From contig NZ_CP149925.1 in NCBI RefSeq assembly GCF_038087665.1, positions 2,294,870 through 2,358,869 of the forward strand: a stretch of 64,000 bases of DNA. The letters run 5' to 3'. Below the pieces are notes generated by a model. That model saw nothing but the letters and a program-made list of their open reading frames with translations, did not search any database and was not told the origin of the DNA. Numbering within the stretch: position 1 is the first letter of the stretch; every line of letters begins with the position of its first letter. This DNA comes from Gallaecimonas sp. GXIMD4217. GTDB taxonomy: Bacteria; Pseudomonadota; Gammaproteobacteria; Enterobacterales; Gallaecimonadaceae. Positions 9,041-20,046 of this stretch are shown piece by piece. Both the position numbers and the translations under genes were made by a program.

Positions 9041-9338
9041 TCTGGGTTTCCAAGGGCTCGTCCAGTTCCTTGATGAGGCGGATCTCGTTCTGGGATACCC
9101 CCAGCAGCAGCTGCTGCTTGCCGGCCTGGACCACCAGCAGCCGCTGGCGGGCGCCGAGCGGCAGCTGTGCCACCACCTTGAGGGGGCCGCCCAGCATGCC
9201 GGGCTGGAAGCGCCGCACCAGGTAGCCCAGGGCCACCACCACGGCGATGACCAGGGCCAGGCTGAGCAGCAGCTGCCAGAGGGAGGCGCCCAGCTCGGGG
9301 CCGCCGCTGGCCACGGCGCTGGCAAGGAGGCTGGTCAT
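9021..9338 (-). CDS. fliO: FliO, export gate assembly factor
   Basis: Bitopic membrane protein that helps assemble FliP rings. 105 residues: a short N-terminus, one membrane segment (about [20 protein letters not shown]) and a basic cytoplasmic part with the family phrase [20 protein letters not shown]. It overlaps fliN by 4 bp and fliP by 20 bp. Confidence 0.92.
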   Translation of the reverse strand: MTSLLASAVASGGPELGASLWQLLLSLALVIAVVVALGYLVRRFQPGMLGGPLKVVAQLPLGARQRLLVVQAGKQQLLLGVSQNEIRLIKELDEPLETQNDKTPR

Positions 9339-9760
9339 CTGAGCTTCTTGATCCGCTCGACCTGGCTTATCACGTCGGTGAGGCGGATCCCGAACTTGTC
9401 GTTGACCACCACCACTTCACCGTGGGCGATGAGGGTGCCGTTGACCAGCACGTCCAGGGGCTCGCCGGCCACCCTGTCCAGCTCCACCACCGAGCCCTGG
9501 TTGAGCTGCAGCAGGTTGCGGATGGTGATCTTGGAGCGGCCCACCTCCATGGAGATGGTGACCGGGATGTCCAGTATGGTGTCCAGCTTCTGCTTTTCTT
9601 CCCTGCTGATCTCGGTGCCGGCGCCGCTGAAATCCTCCAGCTCGACGGCATCGACGTTCTCGGCCCCCAGGGCCTTGCCGTCGGCGGTTTCGCCATCGCC
9701 CTGCTCGGCCATGGCGGCCGCCCATTCGTCAGCCAGTTTCTGCTCTTCTTCGCTTGCCAT
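9335..9760 (-). CDS. fliN: FliN, motor switch (C-ring) protein
   Basis: Lower C-ring protein. The acidic N-terminal third (about 1-55) is variable; the C-terminal SpoA domain is clear: LDTILDIPVTISMEVGRSKI, then RNLLQLNQGSVVELDRVAGE and PLDVLVNGTLIAHGEVVVVN. 141 residues, normal for polar-flagellate FliN. The stop and start codons of fliM and fliN share one base. Confidence 0.96.
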   Translation of the reverse strand: MASEEEQKLADEWAAAMAEQGDGETADGKALGAENVDAVELEDFSGAGTEISREEKQKLDTILDIPVTISMEVGRSKITIRNLLQLNQGSVVELDRVAGEPLDVLVNGTLIAHGEVVVVNDKFGIRLTDVISQVERIKKLR

Positions 9761-10827
9761 CAGCTTTCACCTTCCAGATCCGATTCCAGCTCTTCCAGGC
9801 CGGACAGGTTGTCTATTCTCACCCCGCGGCGGGTGATGTTGTGCAATTCGTTCTTGGCCGAGCGCGGCCGCTTCAGTTTCTCGGAGATGCGCAGCGCCAC
9901 GTTGTCGTTGCTGCGGCCCATCTGGGCCCGGAACGTGGGCAGATCCTCCACGAACACCGTCAGGTGCTCGGGCATCTCCACCGGGATGATGTCGCCGGCC
10001 TTGAGCTCCATCAGCCGGTCCAGGGGCAGATCCACCTCCAGCAGCTTGGCGCTGAGCTCCACCGGCACGTCCATGATCTCGTCGCGCAGGGCCTTGCTCC
10101 AGCGGTGATCGGTGTCCGACTTGTCGGACTGCACGCCCGCGTCCAGCAGCTCGCGGATGGGCTCGAGCATGGAATACGGCATGGCGATGTGGAAGTCGCC
10201 GCCGCCACCGTCCAGCTCGATATGGAAGGACGACACTACGATCACCTCGGTGGGCGAGACGATGTTGGCCATGGCCGGGTTCACTTCCGAGTCCAGGTAT
10301 TCGAACTCCACGTCCATGACCGGGGCCCAGGCTTCCTTGTAATCCTCGAACACCAGCTTCAGCAGCATCTGGATGATGCGCCTTTCCGTGGGGGTGAATT
10401 CCCGGCCCTCGATCTTGGCGTGGTAGCGGCCGTCGCCGCCGAAGAAGTTGTCCACCAGGATGAACACCAGCCTGGCCTCCAGGGTGATCAGGGCGGTGCC
10501 CTTGAGGGGGCGGAACCTGACCATGTTGAGGCTGGTGGGCACGAACAGGGAATGGACGTATTCGCCGAACTTGAGGGTCTGGACGCCGTTGATGGAGACC
10601 TCGGCGGCCCGGCGCATCATGTTGAACAGGCTGATGCGCATGTGCCGGGCGAAACGCTCGTTGACGATCTCCAGGGTCGGCATCCGGCCCCGGACGATGC
10701 GGTCCTGGGAGGAGAAGTCGTAGCTCTGCACCCCGGCCTGCGGCTGCAGCTCCGGTGCCTCTTCCTCGACATCGTCCACCCCGTGCAGGAGCGCGTCGAT
10801 TTCGTCTTGCGAAAGCAGATCGCTCAA
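9760..10827 (-). CDS. fliM: FliM, motor switch protein and CheY-P target
   Basis: Middle C-ring protein. The N-terminal MSDLLSQDEIDALLHGV is the conserved CheY-P binding segment; the middle domain has RIVRGRMPTLEIVNERFARH and the C-terminal SpoA domain spans about residues 260-335. 355 residues, slightly longer than the E. coli protein. It sits between fliL (10-bp gap) and fliN. Confidence 0.97.
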   Translation of the reverse strand: MSDLLSQDEIDALLHGVDDVEEEAPELQPQAGVQSYDFSSQDRIVRGRMPTLEIVNERFARHMRISLFNMMRRAAEVSINGVQTLKFGEYVHSLFVPTSLNMVRFRPLKGTALITLEARLVFILVDNFFGGDGRYHAKIEGREFTPTERRIIQMLLKLVFEDYKEAWAPVMDVEFEYLDSEVNPAMANIVSPTEVIVVSSFHIELDGGGGDFHIAMPYSMLEPIRELLDAGVQSDKSDTDHRWSKALRDEIMDVPVELSAKLLEVDLPLDRLMELKAGDIIPVEMPEHLTVFVEDLPTFRAQMGRSNDNVALRISEKLKRPRSAKNELHNITRRGVRIDNLSGLEELESDLEGES

Positions 10828-10837
10828 CTGGTTACCC

Positions 10838-11338
10838 TCACTGCATTACGAATCCGGTGAAAAGCACCCTTTCCACCACATTGGCTCCGGCCACCGGCTC
10901 CAGGGCGGCCACCACGTCTTTCAGGGACTGCTCCCTGAGCAGCTCCCGGCCCTCCAGGGTCGACAGCTCCTCGGCGGTCTTCTGGCTGAAGGCACTCAGC
11001 AGGGTGCCCTCGATCAGCGGGATGTGCTGCTTGACCTTGTTTTCGTTGAGCCGGCCGCGCACCATCAGCTGTACCTTGATCTGTACCAGGCGGTCCCTGC
11101 TGTTGCCGGGCACGTTGAGCACGAAGGGCCTGGGCATGCCCACGTACAGGGCCTCGCCCACCGCCGCCTCGGCCACCTCGGCCACCTGGGTCTGTTCAAC
11201 CTGTTCTTGTGCCGGCCACAGGAAATAGGCCAGCACCCCGGCCACGACCAGCACCAGGCCGCTGATGGCGCCGATCAAGAGCCAGGTCTTGCGTTTCCCG
11301 CCCTGCTCGACGGCTTCTAGTTCGAGTTCTTCCGCCAT
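10838..11338 (-). CDS. fliL: FliL, stator-associated basal body protein
   Basis: Single-pass inner-membrane protein that supports stators at the motor. 166 residues; the membrane segment is about residues 18-40 (WLLIGAISGLVLVVAGVLAY) and the periplasmic part contains the family's PRPFVLNVPG and DRLVQIKVQLMVR phrases. First gene after fliK in the same operon, 53 bp downstream. Confidence 0.93.
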   Translation of the reverse strand: MAEELELEAVEQGGKRKTWLLIGAISGLVLVVAGVLAYFLWPAQEQVEQTQVAEVAEAAVGEALYVGMPRPFVLNVPGNSRDRLVQIKVQLMVRGRLNENKVKQHIPLIEGTLLSAFSQKTAEELSTLEGRELLREQSLKDVVAALEPVAGANVVERVLFTGFVMQ

Positions 11339-11391
11339 GGGGACTCCACGTTCACTGTTTCGCCTAATTTACCCCAGCCGCCAGGCTGCGC

Positions 11392-12948
<1,557 letters not shown>

Positions 12949-12983
12949 CGAATACGGCTCCCGAGCTAGGTTGCCAAAGGTTC

Positions 12984-12999
12984 TGCAAGAGTTATTCCA
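12984..12999 (-). promoter_or_regulatory. sigma-54 promoter of the fliK-fliLMNOPQR-flhB operon
   Basis: Minus-strand TGGAATAACTCTTGCA: GG-N10-GC spacing with TTGCA at -12. It overlaps the last codons of fliJ; the predicted start is near 12973, 25 bases before fliK. Confidence 0.75.
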
Positions 13000-13429
13000 A
13001 CTCGACAGCGAAGCGGCGCTGGCTGAACTCGTCGGCGATCTTCTGGTCCTGGCGGGCCTGCTGCTGCACCTGGCGCTGGTGCTGGCGCTCCAGCAGCAGT
13101 TCGATGGCACGCTTTTCCTGGTGGCTCTGGCGCCACTGCCGCTCCCTGTCCTCCATGGCGGCACGGTAACCGGCCAGGCTCTGCTGCAGCTCCTGCTGGC
13201 CGGCGTCGAGGCGGGCGATGAAGGCCTGGTAGTGGCCCAGGCTCTGGGCCATGACCCCGCCCTGGGCACGGCTGCTCATCTGCTGCAGGTATTCGTCGCG
13301 GTAGCTGGCCATGGTGTTGGCCTTGTGCTCCAGGGCCGCATAGGCCTGGCGCGCCTCGGCGAGGCGCTTGAGGGCGTCGTCCTCGGCCTGCTGGCGCTGT
13401 TCCAGCACCAGTTGCAGGGCCCGGCTCAT
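12992..13429 (-). CDS. fliJ: FliJ, export apparatus stalk / chaperone escort
   Basis: Coiled-coil protein of the export ATPase complex (gamma-subunit-like stalk in the FliI ring). 145 residues from MSRALQLVLEQRQQAEDDAL, almost all charged helix with many Q, E and R residues. The start codon overlaps the fliI stop as ATGA. The last gene of the fliE-to-fliJ operon. Confidence 0.92.
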   Translation of the reverse strand: MSRALQLVLEQRQQAEDDALKRLAEARQAYAALEHKANTMASYRDEYLQQMSSRAQGGVMAQSLGHYQAFIARLDAGQQELQQSLAGYRAAMEDRERQWRQSHQEKRAIELLLERQHQRQVQQQARQDQKIADEFSQRRFAVELE

Positions 13430-14763
13430 GACTGGCCTCCGGCGGCCTGGCCAAGCATGCCCAGGGCTTCCAGGCACTGGTCATAGGGGCAGATCTCGGT
13501 CATGGCCTGACGCAGGAACAGGCTCAGGGGCTGCTGCAGGCGGATGGCGGTGTCCACCACCGGGTCGCTGCCCTGGCGGTAGGCGCCCACCTGGATCAGC
13601 TCCCTGGCCTCCTGGTAGCGGCTGAACAGCTCGCGGATCAGCCTGGCCTGCTGCTGGTGCTCCGGGCTGGTCACCTGGGGCATGACCCTGGACACCGAGG
13701 CGCCGACGTCGATGGCGGGATAATGGCCGCCGTCGGCCAGTTGACGGGACAGCACTATGTGGCCGTCCAGTATGGCCCGGGCCGAGTCGGCGATGGGATC
13801 CTGGAGATCGTCACCCTCAGAGAGCACGGTGAAGAAGGCGGTGATGCTGCCCTGGCCGTCGCCGCCGTTGCCGGCCCGCTCCACCAGCTTGGGCAGCCGG
13901 GCGAACACCGACGGCGGGTAGCCCTTGGTGGCCGGCGGCTCGCCCACGGCCAGGGCGATCTCGCGCTGGGCCATGGCGTAGCGGGTCAGGGAATCCACCA
14001 GCAGCAGCACGTTCAGGCCCTGGTCGCGGAAGTATTCGGCAAAGGTCATGGCCGTCTCGCAGGCCTTGAGGCGCATCAGCGGGCTGGTGTCGGCGGGCGC
14101 CGCCACCACCACGGCCCGGCGCCGCCCCTGCTCGCCGAGGATCTCGTCGATGAACTCGCGCACCTCGCGGCCCCGCTCGCCCACCAGGCCGACGACGATG
14201 ACATCGGCGGCGGTGCCGCGGGTCATCATGCCCAGCAGCACCGACTTGCCGACACCGGAGCCGGCGAACAGGCCCATGCGCTGGCCCTGGCCGACGGTAA
14301 GCAGGCTGTTGATGGCCCGCACTCCCACGTCCAGGGGCTGCTTGATGGCGCGGCGGGTCAGGGGGTTTAAGGGCTGGCCGGCAAAGCCAACCCTGGCCTC
14401 GGCGCGGATCCGGCCCAGGCCATCCAGGGGCCGGCCCAGGCCGTCCACCACCCGGCCCAGCAGGTGCATGCCCACCGGCAGGCTGGCCTCGTGGCCCAGC
14501 GGCACCACCCGGGCACCTGGCACTATGCCGCCGATCTCCTGGTTGGGCATCAGGTAGAGGGTGTCCCGGGAAAAGCCCACCACTTCCGCCTCCATCTGGC
14601 CGTGCTGGCTGTCCACCAGGCACAGGCTGCCGATGGGGGCCTTGCAGCCCACCGCCTCCAGGGTCAGGCCCACCACCCGCACCAGGCGCCCGGCCACGGC
14701 CGGGCGGGCCGTGGTCAGCAGGCGGCGGTAGCGGTCGAGATCGGTGAGCAGGCGGTCATTCAT
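13426..14763 (-). CDS. fliI: FliI, flagellar export ATPase
   Basis: Hexameric ATPase of the type III exporter, related to F1 beta. 445 residues. Walker A is AGSGVGKS at 167-174, Walker B is LLLVDSLTRYA, and the ATPase alpha/beta signature region is PAIDVGASVSRVMPQV. It overlaps fliH by 8 bp and fliJ by 4 bp. Confidence 0.97.
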   Translation of the reverse strand: MNDRLLTDLDRYRRLLTTARPAVAGRLVRVVGLTLEAVGCKAPIGSLCLVDSQHGQMEAEVVGFSRDTLYLMPNQEIGGIVPGARVVPLGHEASLPVGMHLLGRVVDGLGRPLDGLGRIRAEARVGFAGQPLNPLTRRAIKQPLDVGVRAINSLLTVGQGQRMGLFAGSGVGKSVLLGMMTRGTAADVIVVGLVGERGREVREFIDEILGEQGRRRAVVVAAPADTSPLMRLKACETAMTFAEYFRDQGLNVLLLVDSLTRYAMAQREIALAVGEPPATKGYPPSVFARLPKLVERAGNGGDGQGSITAFFTVLSEGDDLQDPIADSARAILDGHIVLSRQLADGGHYPAIDVGASVSRVMPQVTSPEHQQQARLIRELFSRYQEARELIQVGAYRQGSDPVVDTAIRLQQPLSLFLRQAMTEICPYDQCLEALGMLGQAAGGQS

Positions 14764-15523
14764 GGTCCTGGCCCGCTTCCACCAGCAGCGCCTGGCAGAG
14801 CTGTTGCAGCCGGGCGTGCAGATCCAGGTCGACCAGGGACTGGCCCTGCTCCAGGCGGCACTGGCCCGGCTGCAGGGTGGGCTCCTCGCGCAGGCGCCAC
14901 CGGCGGGCCTGGAGTTCCTCCTCGCCGTAGTACTCGCGCACCAGGTGCAGGTCGGCGGGGGCCAGCAGCAGGGTCAGGGGGCTCTCTTCCTGGCCCAGGG
15001 CTTCGATACCCTGGCGGATGAGATGATGGATGAGTTCGGGCTGGGTCTTGAGTTCGGCCTGCAGCAGCGCCTTCATGGCGGCGCTGAGCAGGGTGATCAG
15101 GCGCCCTTCCAGGACGGCGTCCCGGTCGGCCAGGGGCTCGCTCAGGCAGTCGGCCAGGCGCTGCCAGTGGCCGGCGGCCTGGGCCACCTGCTGCTGGCCC
15201 TCGGCCAGGCCCTGTTGCAGCCCCTGCTGGCGGCCCTGCTCCTGGCCTTCGGCCAGGCCGGCGGCGCGGCCCTCGGCGAAGCCGGCCTCGTAGCCCTGGG
15301 CCCTGCCCTGTTCGCGGCCTTCCTCCACGGCGGCCTGGCGCAGTTCATCCAGCTCGGTGACCGTCATGCCCTGCAGGCCAGGGGCCGGCTCGGGCTCGTC
15401 CTGCTGGATGCGGCGCCGCCTCAGCCCCAGGGCGGTCTGGACCTCGTCGGCCTGATCCTCACCGAAGTGAGGCCCTTCCCAACGTTCTATGGCTTCGCCT
15501 GGCTGCGGCTCGGACTTCTTCAT
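14756..15523 (-). CDS. fliH: FliH, export ATPase regulator
   Basis: Binds FliI and anchors it to the C ring. 255 residues from the ATG of MKKSEPQPGEAIERW, preceded by AGG at proper spacing; a GTG two codons upstream is possible. Residues about 85-140 hold a long series of small-residue repeats of the form GxxxG (AGFAEGRAAGLAEGQEQG, RQQGLQQGLAEGQ), the hallmark of FliH. The C-terminal domain with GQCRLEQGQSLVDLDLHARL follows. Confidence 0.94.
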   Translation of the reverse strand: MKKSEPQPGEAIERWEGPHFGEDQADEVQTALGLRRRRIQQDEPEPAPGLQGMTVTELDELRQAAVEEGREQGRAQGYEAGFAEGRAAGLAEGQEQGRQQGLQQGLAEGQQQVAQAAGHWQRLADCLSEPLADRDAVLEGRLITLLSAAMKALLQAELKTQPELIHHLIRQGIEALGQEESPLTLLLAPADLHLVREYYGEEELQARRWRLREEPTLQPGQCRLEQGQSLVDLDLHARLQQLCQALLVEAGQDHE

Positions 15524-15532
15524 AGGCACCTA

Positions 15533-16573
15533 TCAAAGGAATTCTTCCGAGCCGCCCGCGGACAGGGCGATCTCGCCGGCATCGGACAGGCGGCGGGCGA
15601 TACCCAGGATCTCCTTCTGGGCCATCTCCACCTCGGAGATACGGATGGGGCCCATGGCCTCCAGGTCGTCGCGCATGAGTTCGGCGGCCCGCTTGGACAT
15701 GTTCTTGAAGATCTTGTCGCGCAGGCTGTCGTCGGCACCCTTGAGGGCCCTGAGCAGCACGTCCTGCTGGATCTCGCGAAGCAGGGTCTGGATGGCCCTG
15801 TCGTCCACGTCCACCAGGTTTTCGAAGACGAACATCAGATCCTGGATCTTCTGGCTCATCTCCTCGTCGGTCTCGCGGATGCCTTCCATCAGCTGGCTTT
15901 CGATGGAGGTATCCAGGTAGTTCATGATGTTGGCGGCGGCCTTGAGGCCGCCCATCTTGGCGGCCTGGGCGCCGCTCTGGCCGGCGAACTGCTTCTCCAT
16001 GATCTCGTTCAGTTCCTGCAGGGCCGCCGGCTGCACTTCTTCCAGGTTGGCAATGCGCATCATCAGATCCAGGCGCACCCGCTCCGGGAACTGGGCCAGG
16101 ATCTGCGAGGACTGCTCCGGATCCAGGTAGGACAGCACTATGGTCTGGATCTGGGGATGTTCGTTCTGGATGATGCTGGCCACCTGGCGGGCATCCATCC
16201 ACTTCAGGGAGTCCAGGCCCTTGGCGGCGCCGCCGAGCAGGATCTGGTCGATCAGCGCCCCGGCCTTGTCCTCGCCCAGGGCGTGGTTCAGGGCCCGGCG
16301 CACGAAGTCCTCGGAGTCAAAGCCGATGGTGGAGTAGTTCTGGATGTCCTCGATGAACTTCTTGTGCACCGCCATCACCTTGTCCTGGCTGAAATCGGCC
16401 ATGGACGCCATGCACTGGCCCACCTTCTGGACCTGCTTGGGCTCCAGGTGACGCAGGATCTGGGCCGCATCCTCCTCGGTGAGGCTGAGCAGCAGGATGG
16501 CGGTCTTTTCTATGCCGCCAAGCTTGTCGACGTCAAAGTCTTTCTTGACGTCGGTGCCGGTATCATTTGCCAT
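15533..16573 (-). CDS. fliG: FliG, motor switch protein
   Basis: Upper C-ring protein that contacts the stator. 346 residues, three armadillo-like domains: N-terminal KTAILLLSLTEEDAAQILRH, middle domain with the EHPQ motif (IIQNEHPQIQTIV), and C-terminal domain with MFVFENLVDVDDRAIQTLLR containing the charged torque helix. It overlaps fliF by 11 bp. Confidence 0.97.
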   Translation of the reverse strand: MANDTGTDVKKDFDVDKLGGIEKTAILLLSLTEEDAAQILRHLEPKQVQKVGQCMASMADFSQDKVMAVHKKFIEDIQNYSTIGFDSEDFVRRALNHALGEDKAGALIDQILLGGAAKGLDSLKWMDARQVASIIQNEHPQIQTIVLSYLDPEQSSQILAQFPERVRLDLMMRIANLEEVQPAALQELNEIMEKQFAGQSGAQAAKMGGLKAAANIMNYLDTSIESQLMEGIRETDEEMSQKIQDLMFVFENLVDVDDRAIQTLLREIQQDVLLRALKGADDSLRDKIFKNMSKRAAELMRDDLEAMGPIRISEVEMAQKEILGIARRLSDAGEIALSAGGSEEFL

Positions 16574-18293
16574 CGTCAGTCAACCATCCTTTCACTACCT
16601 GAGCGGACAATTCCGGCTCATTGGCCACCAGGGCGCGGATCGCCTTGACCACTTCTTCATCTTTGCGGAGATCGGGCAGCTCCACGCCGCCCACCAGCTG
16701 CACGCCGGGCACGAAACCGTCGTCGTCGCCGAGGTCGCCGACGTTGCCGCCGCCCTGGCTGGCCATGGGCACCATGGTACCACCGGCGGCGCCGAAGTCG
16801 TCCATGGCCGCCTCCGGGTGCAGCAGGCGGCGCAGCAGCGGCCTGACCACGGCGAAGATCAGCACCACGATCAGCAGGGCGCCTATGGCCATCTTGGCGA
16901 TGCGCACGAACCAGGCTTCCTTGTAGAAGGGCAGCGCCTCCAGCTGCTCCAGCTCGGGACGGGAGAAGGGCACCGACACCACTTCCAGGCTGTCGCCGCG
17001 GCCCTGGTCCAGGCCGACGCCGGCACTGAGCAGGCGGCGGATGTTGTCCAGCTCGGCCTCGGACAGGGCCACCCGCTGGCTGTTGCCGTCGGCGCCGGTC
17101 TGGGTCTTGTGATCCACGGCCACCGACACCGTCAGGCGGCTGATCCGGCCCACCTGCTGGCGGGTATGGCTGATGGTGGTGTCCAGCTCGTAGTTGCGGG
17201 TGGTCTCGGAGCGGCTGGAGCCATTGGTCCTGGCCCTGGCCGCCTGCTCGGCCTGGGTGACCTCTTCCGGGATCTCGGCGTCGGCCGGGGGCTGGTTGGA
17301 CAGGGCGCCGGGGATGCCGCCTTCCAGGGCGCCGCCGTTGCGGTTCTCGTCCAGGATCATCTCAGAGCGCACCACCTGCTGCTGGGGGTCGAAACGCTTG
17401 GCGGTCTGCTCCACGGCGGTGAAGTCCATGCTCACGTCCACCTGGGCGGTGTAGTTGCCCAGGCCCACCACGGGGATCAGGATGGAATCGATCTTCTCCA
17501 GGTACTGCTGCTCGCGGCCCTTCTCCAGCTCGAATTCCTTGCGGGTGCGGGCGGCGGTCATGTCCTGGCTGCCGGAGTTGAGCAGGCGGCCGTCCTGGTC
17601 GGTGACCGTGACCTTGGACGGCTCCATGCCCTGGACCGCGGACGCCACCATGTCGACGATGGAGTCCACCTCCTCCTGGCTGAGGGTGCCGCCGCGGCGC
17701 AGGTTGACCACCACTGTGGCGCTGGGTTTTTGACGCTGGCGGGCGAACACCGACTCCTTGGGCAGGGCCAGCAGCACCCGGGCGCGGCTGACCGCCTTGA
17801 GCTCTTCCACGGCCCTGGCCAGCTGCTGCTCACGGCTGTACTTGAGGCGCTCCTGCTCCAGGCGCTGGCTGACGCCAAAGCCCATGTCCTTGAGGATCAG
17901 CTCCTCGCCGCCCTGCTCGGCCCGGGACAGGCCGGCGCGGGTCAGGGCCAGCTTGATCTGCTGGTAGTCTTCTTCCGGCACTTCCACCACGTTGCCGTCC
18001 AGCTTGTACTGGAATTCGTTCTGGTCCAGGAAGTCCAGGGTGCTGACCAGCTCGTCGGTGTCCATCTTGCCCAGGGGGCGGTAGTTGGGCTCCTTGGCCC
18101 AGAGCACCACCAGCACCACCAGGGCCAGGCAGATGGCCAGGCCCAGCACCAGGGAGATCTGGCGCAGCACGTCGGCATTGCCCATGGAGCTGAGGAAGCT
18201 GAAGCTCTGCTCGCCCTGGTCGGCATCGCTGGTCGCGGCGGGGGCCGGCGGGGTGCCGGCCACGGTCGCCAGTTGGGTGTTCTCGTCAGCCAC
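16563..18293 (-). CDS. fliF: FliF, MS-ring protein
   Basis: Forms the membrane MS ring, the base of the basal body. 576 residues with a first membrane segment near 45-65 (ISLVLGLAICLALVVLVVLW), ring-building YscJ-like domains, and a second membrane segment near 455-480 (AIGALLIVVLIFAVVRPLLR). The C-terminal cytoplasmic tail (EVVKAIRALVANEPELSAQV, then VKGWL) is the FliG-binding segment. Second gene of the fliE operon. Confidence 0.97.
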   Translation of the reverse strand: MADENTQLATVAGTPPAPAATSDADQGEQSFSFLSSMGNADVLRQISLVLGLAICLALVVLVVLWAKEPNYRPLGKMDTDELVSTLDFLDQNEFQYKLDGNVVEVPEEDYQQIKLALTRAGLSRAEQGGEELILKDMGFGVSQRLEQERLKYSREQQLARAVEELKAVSRARVLLALPKESVFARQRQKPSATVVVNLRRGGTLSQEEVDSIVDMVASAVQGMEPSKVTVTDQDGRLLNSGSQDMTAARTRKEFELEKGREQQYLEKIDSILIPVVGLGNYTAQVDVSMDFTAVEQTAKRFDPQQQVVRSEMILDENRNGGALEGGIPGALSNQPPADAEIPEEVTQAEQAARARTNGSSRSETTRNYELDTTISHTRQQVGRISRLTVSVAVDHKTQTGADGNSQRVALSEAELDNIRRLLSAGVGLDQGRGDSLEVVSVPFSRPELEQLEALPFYKEAWFVRIAKMAIGALLIVVLIFAVVRPLLRRLLHPEAAMDDFGAAGGTMVPMASQGGGNVGDLGDDDGFVPGVQLVGGVELPDLRKDEEVVKAIRALVANEPELSAQVVKGWLTDDGK

Positions 18294-18306
18294 GGCCTAA
18301 AACTCC

Positions 18307-18675
18307 TTACACCGGCATGTTCATGACGTCTTGATAGGCCTGCACCACCTTGTTGCGGACCTGGACCGTGGCCTGGAAGGCGATACCGGCCTTCTGGCTG
18401 GCGATCATGGCGTCGGCGACGCTCACCTTGGGATCGCCCAGCTCCACGGCCCGGGCCATCTGGGCCGACTCCTGCTGCAGGCCGTTGACATGGTCCAGGG
18501 CCTGCTTGAACAGGGAGGCGAAGTCGCCGCTGGGGCCCTTGACGGCATCGCCCTGCCCGACCGGACCACCCAGTTGCTGGGCCTTATCCAGGCCCATGGG
18601 CGAACCGAGCTGGCTCTGTGCCTGCCTGGACAGCGCCTGCATTTCCTGCATCAGGGGGTTGGCACCGATTTTCAT
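18307..18675 (-). CDS. fliE: FliE, MS ring-rod junction protein
   Basis: Small basal-body protein joining the MS ring to the rod. 122 residues, with the C-terminal family segment VSVADAMIASQKAGIAFQAT and VQVRNKVVQAYQDVMNMPV. First gene of fliEFGHIJ, 63 bp after flrC, with its own sigma-54 promoter. Confidence 0.95.
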   Translation of the reverse strand: MKIGANPLMQEMQALSRQAQSQLGSPMGLDKAQQLGGPVGQGDAVKGPSGDFASLFKQALDHVNGLQQESAQMARAVELGDPKVSVADAMIASQKAGIAFQATVQVRNKVVQAYQDVMNMPV

Positions 18676-18717
18676 GTCAAGATCCCGTCATTGCCAAAAG
18701 TGGATATCAGGGGTTTT

Positions 18718-18733
18718 TGCAAGGACCGGGCCA
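18718..18733 (-). promoter_or_regulatory. sigma-54 promoter of the fliEFGHIJ operon
   Basis: Minus-strand TGGCCCGGTCCTTGCA in the gap after the flrC stop codon; spacing GG-N10-GC and a full TTGCA. Predicted start near 18707. Confidence 0.85.
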
Positions 18734-18738
18734 GGCTG

Positions 18739-20046
18739 TCAGGCCGGCACCTCGATGCCGGCGTCGCGCAGCTTGGCCAGCTTGTAGCGCAGGGTCCTGG
18801 GGCTGATCCCCAGGCGCTCGGCCACGGCCTTGCGCGAACCCTGGCACTGCTCGAGGGTGTCGAGGATGATCTGCGCCTCCTGGGCCCTGAGTTCGCCGGT
18901 CAGGCCGTCCCCTTCCACCGCCTGGGCCGGCGCCGGCGTCCCTTCGATAAGCAAATCCTCGGCCTGGAGCACCTCGCCCTCGCCGATGATCAGCGCCCGC
19001 TGCACGACGTTGTCCAGCTCGCGGACATTGCCCGGCCAGTGGTGGACCAGCAGCCGCTGCTCGGCCTGGGGCGACAGCACCGGCGCGGCGCTGCCGCCGT
19101 GCTTTTGCAGCAGGTGGCGGGCCAGGGGCAGGATGTCGCCCGGCCGCTCTTTCAGGGCCGGCCAGGTAAGCGGGAAGACGTTGAGACGGTAGTAGAGATC
19201 TTCACGGAACCGGCCTTCGGCCACGGCGTCGGCCAGCTCGCGGTTGGAGGTGGCGATGATGCGCACGTCCAGCTTGACGGTCTTGCGCCCGCCCAGGCGC
19301 TCCACTTCCCGCTCCTGCAGCACCCGCAGCAGCTTGGCCTGCAGCTCCAGGGCCATTTCGGTGATCTCGTCCAGCAGCAGGGTGCCGCCGTTGGCCTGCT
19401 CGAACTTGCCCGGGCTGGCCTGGATGGCGCCGGTGAAGGCGCCCTTCTCGTAGCCGAACAGGGTGGCTTCGAGCATGTTGTCGGGGATGGCCGCGCAATT
19501 GATGGCCACGAAGGGCCGCTCGGCCCGGGCGGACTGCTGGTGCACATGGCGGGCCAGCACTTCCTTGCCGGCGCCGCTCGGGCCCAGCACCATCACTGTG
19601 GCATCCGTCCTGGCCACCTTGTCGGCCAGCCTGAGCAGGGCCAGGCTCTTGTCATCGGCCACCACAGGGCCCTGGCCCTTGTCTTCCACCAGGGCGTGGC
19701 GGCTGACCAGGTTGACCAGCACCTCGGGGGCAAAGGGCTTGGCCATGTAATCGATGGCGCCCAGCTTGACCGCCTCCACGGCGTCCTGGACCTTGGCGTA
19801 GGCGGTCATCACCAGCACCGGCAGCTGCGGCTGGCTGGCCTTGATGGAGCGCAGCAGGGTCATGCCGTCCATGCCGTCCATCTGCACGTCGGTGATCACC
19901 AGCTGCACCGGCTGTTTCTTCAGGGTCAGCAGGGCTTCTTCGCCATTGCCGGCCTCCAGAGTCCGGAAACCGGCCAAATTCAGGGTATCGACCAGGGCCT
20001 CGCGCAGGGCCAGATCATCTTCGACGATCAACACCAAGGGACTCAT
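18739..20046 (-). CDS. flrC: FlrC (FleR), sigma-54 activator response regulator
   Basis: Response regulator that activates sigma-54 promoters of hook, rod and flagellin genes. 435 residues: receiver domain with phosphoacceptor D53 (LVITDVQMDGMDG), AAA+ domain with GPSGAGKE at 155-162 and the sigma-54-contacting GAFTGA at 202-207, and a C-terminal Fis-type helix-turn-helix (GSRKAVAERLGISPRTLRYK). The start MSPLVLIVEDD overlaps the flrB stop as ATGA; the frame is open further upstream only as a shadow of flrB. Confidence 0.95.
   Translation of the reverse strand: MSPLVLIVEDDLALREALVDTLNLAGFRTLEAGNGEEALLTLKKQPVQLVITDVQMDGMDGMTLLRSIKASQPQLPVLVMTAYAKVQDAVEAVKLGAIDYMAKPFAPEVLVNLVSRHALVEDKGQGPVVADDKSLALLRLADKVARTDATVMVLGPSGAGKEVLARHVHQQSARAERPFVAINCAAIPDNMLEATLFGYEKGAFTGAIQASPGKFEQANGGTLLLDEITEMALELQAKLLRVLQEREVERLGGRKTVKLDVRIIATSNRELADAVAEGRFREDLYYRLNVFPLTWPALKERPGDILPLARHLLQKHGGSAAPVLSPQAEQRLLVHHWPGNVRELDNVVQRALIIGEGEVLQAEDLLIEGTPAPAQAVEGDGLTGELRAQEAQIILDTLEQCQGSRKAVAERLGISPRTLRYKLAKLRDAGIEVPA

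Noticed and set aside
9041-9325. N-terminal extension of FliP
   Set aside because: Reverse-frame reading of fliO rich in W, S, P and C; the true FliP signal peptide begins at 9040.
12949-13269. N-terminal extension of FliK
   Set aside because: It is fliJ read in another frame and lies upstream of the fliK sigma-54 promoter.
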